Source of the DNA: Gammaproteobacteria bacterium
Lineage (GTDB): Bacteria; Pseudomonadota; Gammaproteobacteria; Xanthomonadales; SZUA-36
Direction: 5' to 3'
DNA length: 64,000 nucleotides
Assembly: GCA_024277815.1 (NCBI GenBank)
Contig: JAJRUM010000059.1
Span: forward strand, 29,502-93,501
The position numbers and the translations under genes are program-made. The notes below the pieces were generated by a model, which made no database searches, was not told where the DNA came from, and was given only the letters and a program-made list of their open reading frames with translations. Every line of letters begins with the position of its first letter. Within the stretch, counting starts at the first letter, position 1. This document shows positions 61,921 through 64,000 of the stretch, one piece after another.

Positions 61921-63108
61921 TTATTGATCTTCAGTATGGTTGATTATTGGTGCACCCGTTGGGTCGGCTTTGTGAACACCTCCCAAGCCGACGAGCAGGA
62001 CATTGCCTCCCGCCAATTGTTGCACACTTAAAATTGGCCTTCTGTCAGGATTCTTTGCCCGGCTGAAAGACTGCTGCCCGGGTGCACGCGTGAGGATGGT
62101 TCCACCCTGGCCAACCAGGAAAACCGTTCCGTCACGAAGTGTTATGCCGTTCATCAAGGTAACACGGGTTCCGGAATCCAGTTGCTCCCAGCTGTCTCCT
62201 TTATCGGTGGAGCGGAACAGGTTTCCGCGCATGCCGTAAGCAAGCAATTCGTAATCAGAGGCACCATCGGGAACTATCGTGATGCCGTAAAATGAGCCGT
62301 GGTATCCGGGCTCCAGGCTATCCCAGCTATCGCCACCGTCCGTTGAGCGGAAGACAAAGCCAGCCTCGCCCGCTATATAGAGATTTCCATCCGGTGCCGG
62401 AACGATCTGGTTGAGGTGAAAAGCCTCCGGGTTGTCCATGCGGTCGGATACCAGCTTCCAGTCCTGGCCTCCATTAGCGGTGTGGAGCAGCATGCCGTAG
62501 GAACCGACTACAAAGCCCTCACGCTCATTGCGAAACCATACATCCAGCAGAGGCCGGACCGGACCGGCTGCAACATCATCCGTTGCGCCTTCCAGCATGA
62601 ATTCCGCTTCTTCCAGCATGAATTCTGCATCCTCAATCGCATCTTCGTCCGCCGTTTCATCAGCCTGCAAGGCTTCAAGCTCACCTCTGACCTGTTCCAC
62701 GGTGATTTCGGCCACGGCGATAATCTGCTTGTTAAGCTGATGTCCATCCAGTTGCTTCTGCCAGGTCTGGCCAGCATCGGCTGAATGCAGAATCAAACCG
62801 TCGTGCCCAACCGCCCAGCCCAGGTCGGGCGTAGGAAAAGAGACACCGGTCAACATCACCGATGCCGGAACACTCGCCTGAGTCCAGTTCGTGCCGTCAT
62901 CGTCGGACCTGATAATCACCCCGTATTGGCCCACTGCAACAAAGGCCTTGTCACTACGGGGACCAACGTCCAGCAAGAGTGCCTTACTCGCGATGCCACA
63001 CTGAACGGCGGGCAACTCAAGCAAATCAATGGCGGATACCGGGGATGCGAAACCCAGCATCGCAACCGCAACGAGCGAGTGAAGATGTTTGCAATTGAAA
63101 TTTATCAT
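61921..63108 (-). CDS. YCF48/BNR-repeat propeller protein
   Basis: 395 residues with a signal peptide (HSLVAVAMLGFASPVSA). Repeats of the type IIRSDDDGTNWTQ, LILHSADAGQTWQKQ, MLLHTANGGQDWKL, FVFRSTDGGDSWDSL and NLFRSTDKGDSWEQL mark a YCF48-like beta propeller. Between blades, at about 150-185, lies an acidic helical insert containing the doublet AEFMLEEAEFMLEGA. Such propellers regularly accompany RND/MMPL transporters with DUF1329/DUF1302 proteins. ATG at 63108 places the signal peptide correctly; a TTG at 63129 is possible. Confidence 0.85.
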   Translation of the reverse strand: MINFNCKHLHSLVAVAMLGFASPVSAIDLLELPAVQCGIASKALLLDVGPRSDKAFVAVGQYGVIIRSDDDGTNWTQASVPASVMLTGVSFPTPDLGWAVGHDGLILHSADAGQTWQKQLDGHQLNKQIIAVAEITVEQVRGELEALQADETADEDAIEDAEFMLEEAEFMLEGATDDVAAGPVRPLLDVWFRNEREGFVVGSYGMLLHTANGGQDWKLVSDRMDNPEAFHLNQIVPAPDGNLYIAGEAGFVFRSTDGGDSWDSLEPGYHGSFYGITIVPDGASDYELLAYGMRGNLFRSTDKGDSWEQLDSGTRVTLMNGITLRDGTVFLVGQGGTILTRAPGQQSFSRAKNPDRRPILSVQQLAGGNVLLVGLGGVHKADPTGAPIINHTEDQ

Positions 63109-63216
63109 TATAGGCAGGCTCCGATGCAATGGTTGCTGGAGAAAGTGTACAGCAAATCTGTAAATCGAAGCCAGGGGCTGGAAAGGTGCCGGCCCCTGGC
63201 GTGGTTCTAACAGGTC

Positions 63217-64000
63217 TTAACGTTTACCAAGACGTCTGAGCGCACCTGTGTCGTAATCACGGCGCTTCATTTTCAGTCCGAATTTGAAGGGGCCGCTTTC
63301 TTCATTGGTCAGACCCAGCGTGAGGTAGCGTCCGTCGTCAAGGTCGATGACCGTTTCGGTTGTGAGCCAGGGAACATTTTCAGCATAATACTGGATAGCG
63401 TGTGCCTCGCCGATGCGCCAGAGCTGGCCCTGTCCGTCGTATTGGTCTTTAACCGCAATCTGCCAACTGTCTTCATCAAGGAAGAAAACACGTTTGGCAT
63501 AAATATGCCGGCTACCCTCTTTCAGCGTGGCCTCGATCTCCCAGACACGGTGAAGCTCGTATCTTGGATATTCCGGGTTCATATGGCCCTTGAGATGAAT
63601 CTGCTTGTATTTCAGATCAGGGGATGCGAGCTTGTAGCTGTTGTACGGAATGTAAAGTTCCTTCTTACCTACGAGCTTCCAGTCATAGCGGTCCGGCGCA
63701 CCATTGAACATATCGAAATCATCGGCAGTCCGCATTCCGTCTGAACCCGAACCGGGGCCATCATAGGCAACCTGCGGCGCCCTGCGTACACGTCTCTGTC
63801 CAGCATTGTACAACCACGCCCGCCTGCTATCCTTGACCTGATCCAGGGTTTCATGCACGAGCAGCACTGTACCCGTTAATTGTGGCGGTGAACTGATAGC
63901 GTAAGTGAAATAAAGCAGTACATTACGGTCTTTTACCGGGTCCCTACCGCCCTCCAGAAAATCCGGCCAGGTCATGGTGTCTGTGATTCTGACCGGAACA
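63217..64000 (-). CDS. DUF1329 protein, N terminus beyond the window
   Basis: The frame runs from the stop at 63217 to the window edge; the visible part is about 260 residues, where the family has about 450. DSRRAWLYNAGQRRVRRAP, then DDFDMFNGAPDRYDWKLVGK, EYPRYELHRVWEIEATLKEG and the C-terminal DDGRYLTLGL region are DUF1329 hallmarks, a family of LolA/LolB-like fold exported proteins. Together with the propeller and RND genes it suggests hydrophobic-compound transport. A DUF1302 gene would be expected just outside. A Met at 63975 is not the start. Confidence 0.88.
   Translation of the reverse strand, partial: VPVRITDTMTWPDFLEGGRDPVKDRNVLLYFTYAISSPPQLTGTVLLVHETLDQVKDSRRAWLYNAGQRRVRRAPQVAYDGPGSGSDGMRTADDFDMFNGAPDRYDWKLVGKKELYIPYNSYKLASPDLKYKQIHLKGHMNPEYPRYELHRVWEIEATLKEGSRHIYAKRVFFLDEDSWQIAVKDQYDGQGQLWRIGEAHAIQYYAENVPWLTTETVIDLDDGRYLTLGLTNEESGPFKFGLKMKRRDYDTGALRRLGKR

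Noticed and set aside
1..64000. CRISPR arrays, insertion sequences, prophage or integron elements
   Set aside because: No regularly spaced repeats, transposase, integrase or phage structural genes were seen anywhere in the window.

Overview
The window reads as one contiguous chromosomal stretch of a free-living, aerobic gammaproteobacterium. Three things point there: the conserved order ygfB-pepP-ubiH-ubiI divergent from zapA-6S RNA-ygfA, an aerobic ubiquinone pathway (UbiH, UbiI, Coq7), and the 'proteobacterial dedicated sortase' locus known mainly from marine Gammaproteobacteria. I cannot name the genus. No phage, IS element, integrase or CRISPR array was seen.

Layout. Positions 1-5.6 kb: tail of a LysR/OxyR-type regulator, cysteine synthase, and ubiI-ubiH-pepP-ygfB read leftward; pepP is interrupted by an in-frame TAG. 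5.7-8.4 kb: a small coiled-coil gene, zapA, 6S RNA, 5-formyl-THF cyclo-ligase, an EVE-domain protein and rpiA, all rightward. 8.5-10 kb: a small exported protein, a cytochrome c with terminator, and an NsrR-like Rrf2 regulator lacking two of the three cluster cysteines. 10-17.3 kb: membrane transport genes (AI-2E family, K+ channel-like, a three-part efflux operon, MscS).

17.3-24.3 kb: an alpha/beta hydrolase, a first sortase with its own small LPTTA-bearing substrate, a DUF3011 protein, a tRNA-Gln whose 3' end lies in a perfect 32-bp inverted repeat, rplM-rpsI, a 2Fe-2S ferredoxin-like protein and a DUF481 protein. 24.4-30.5 kb: coq7 and the tryptophan genes, with trpE split from trpGDC by an oppositely oriented exported-repeat gene. 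30.5-36.3 kb: the second sortase system, with histidine kinase and response regulator facing leftward and the VIT/VWA target protein plus class GN sortase facing rightward; a direct repeat suited to an OmpR-type regulator lies between them.

36.3-44.6 kb: housekeeping genes (rpe, djlA-like, purC, gcvT-gcvH), an LCAT-like lipoprotein, DoxX, a cobalamin adenosyltransferase, MAPEG and PPK2. 44.6-56.2 kb: a catabolic region with ald, a beta-alanine-type transaminase and mmsA divergent from an Lrp-type regulator, followed by a run of HDAC-like, MOSC, two tandem phytoene-desaturase-like flavoproteins, a GcvT-like protein and a PuuB-like oxidase. The last is cut off at about 56.2 kb, where it abuts a truncated wax-ester synthase gene read from the other strand; this is a rearrangement or assembly join. 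56.4-64 kb: an apparent hydrophobic-lipid module (acyl-CoA ligase, truncated WS/DGAT, AraC regulator, RND/MMPL exporter, YCF48-like propeller protein, DUF1329 protein running off the end).

The most interesting content is two separate sortase/substrate systems within 17 kb in a Gram-negative genome, and the 49-56 kb flavoprotein/GcvT-like run, which matches no pathway I can name. All family names are from reading the sequence; no database search was run.
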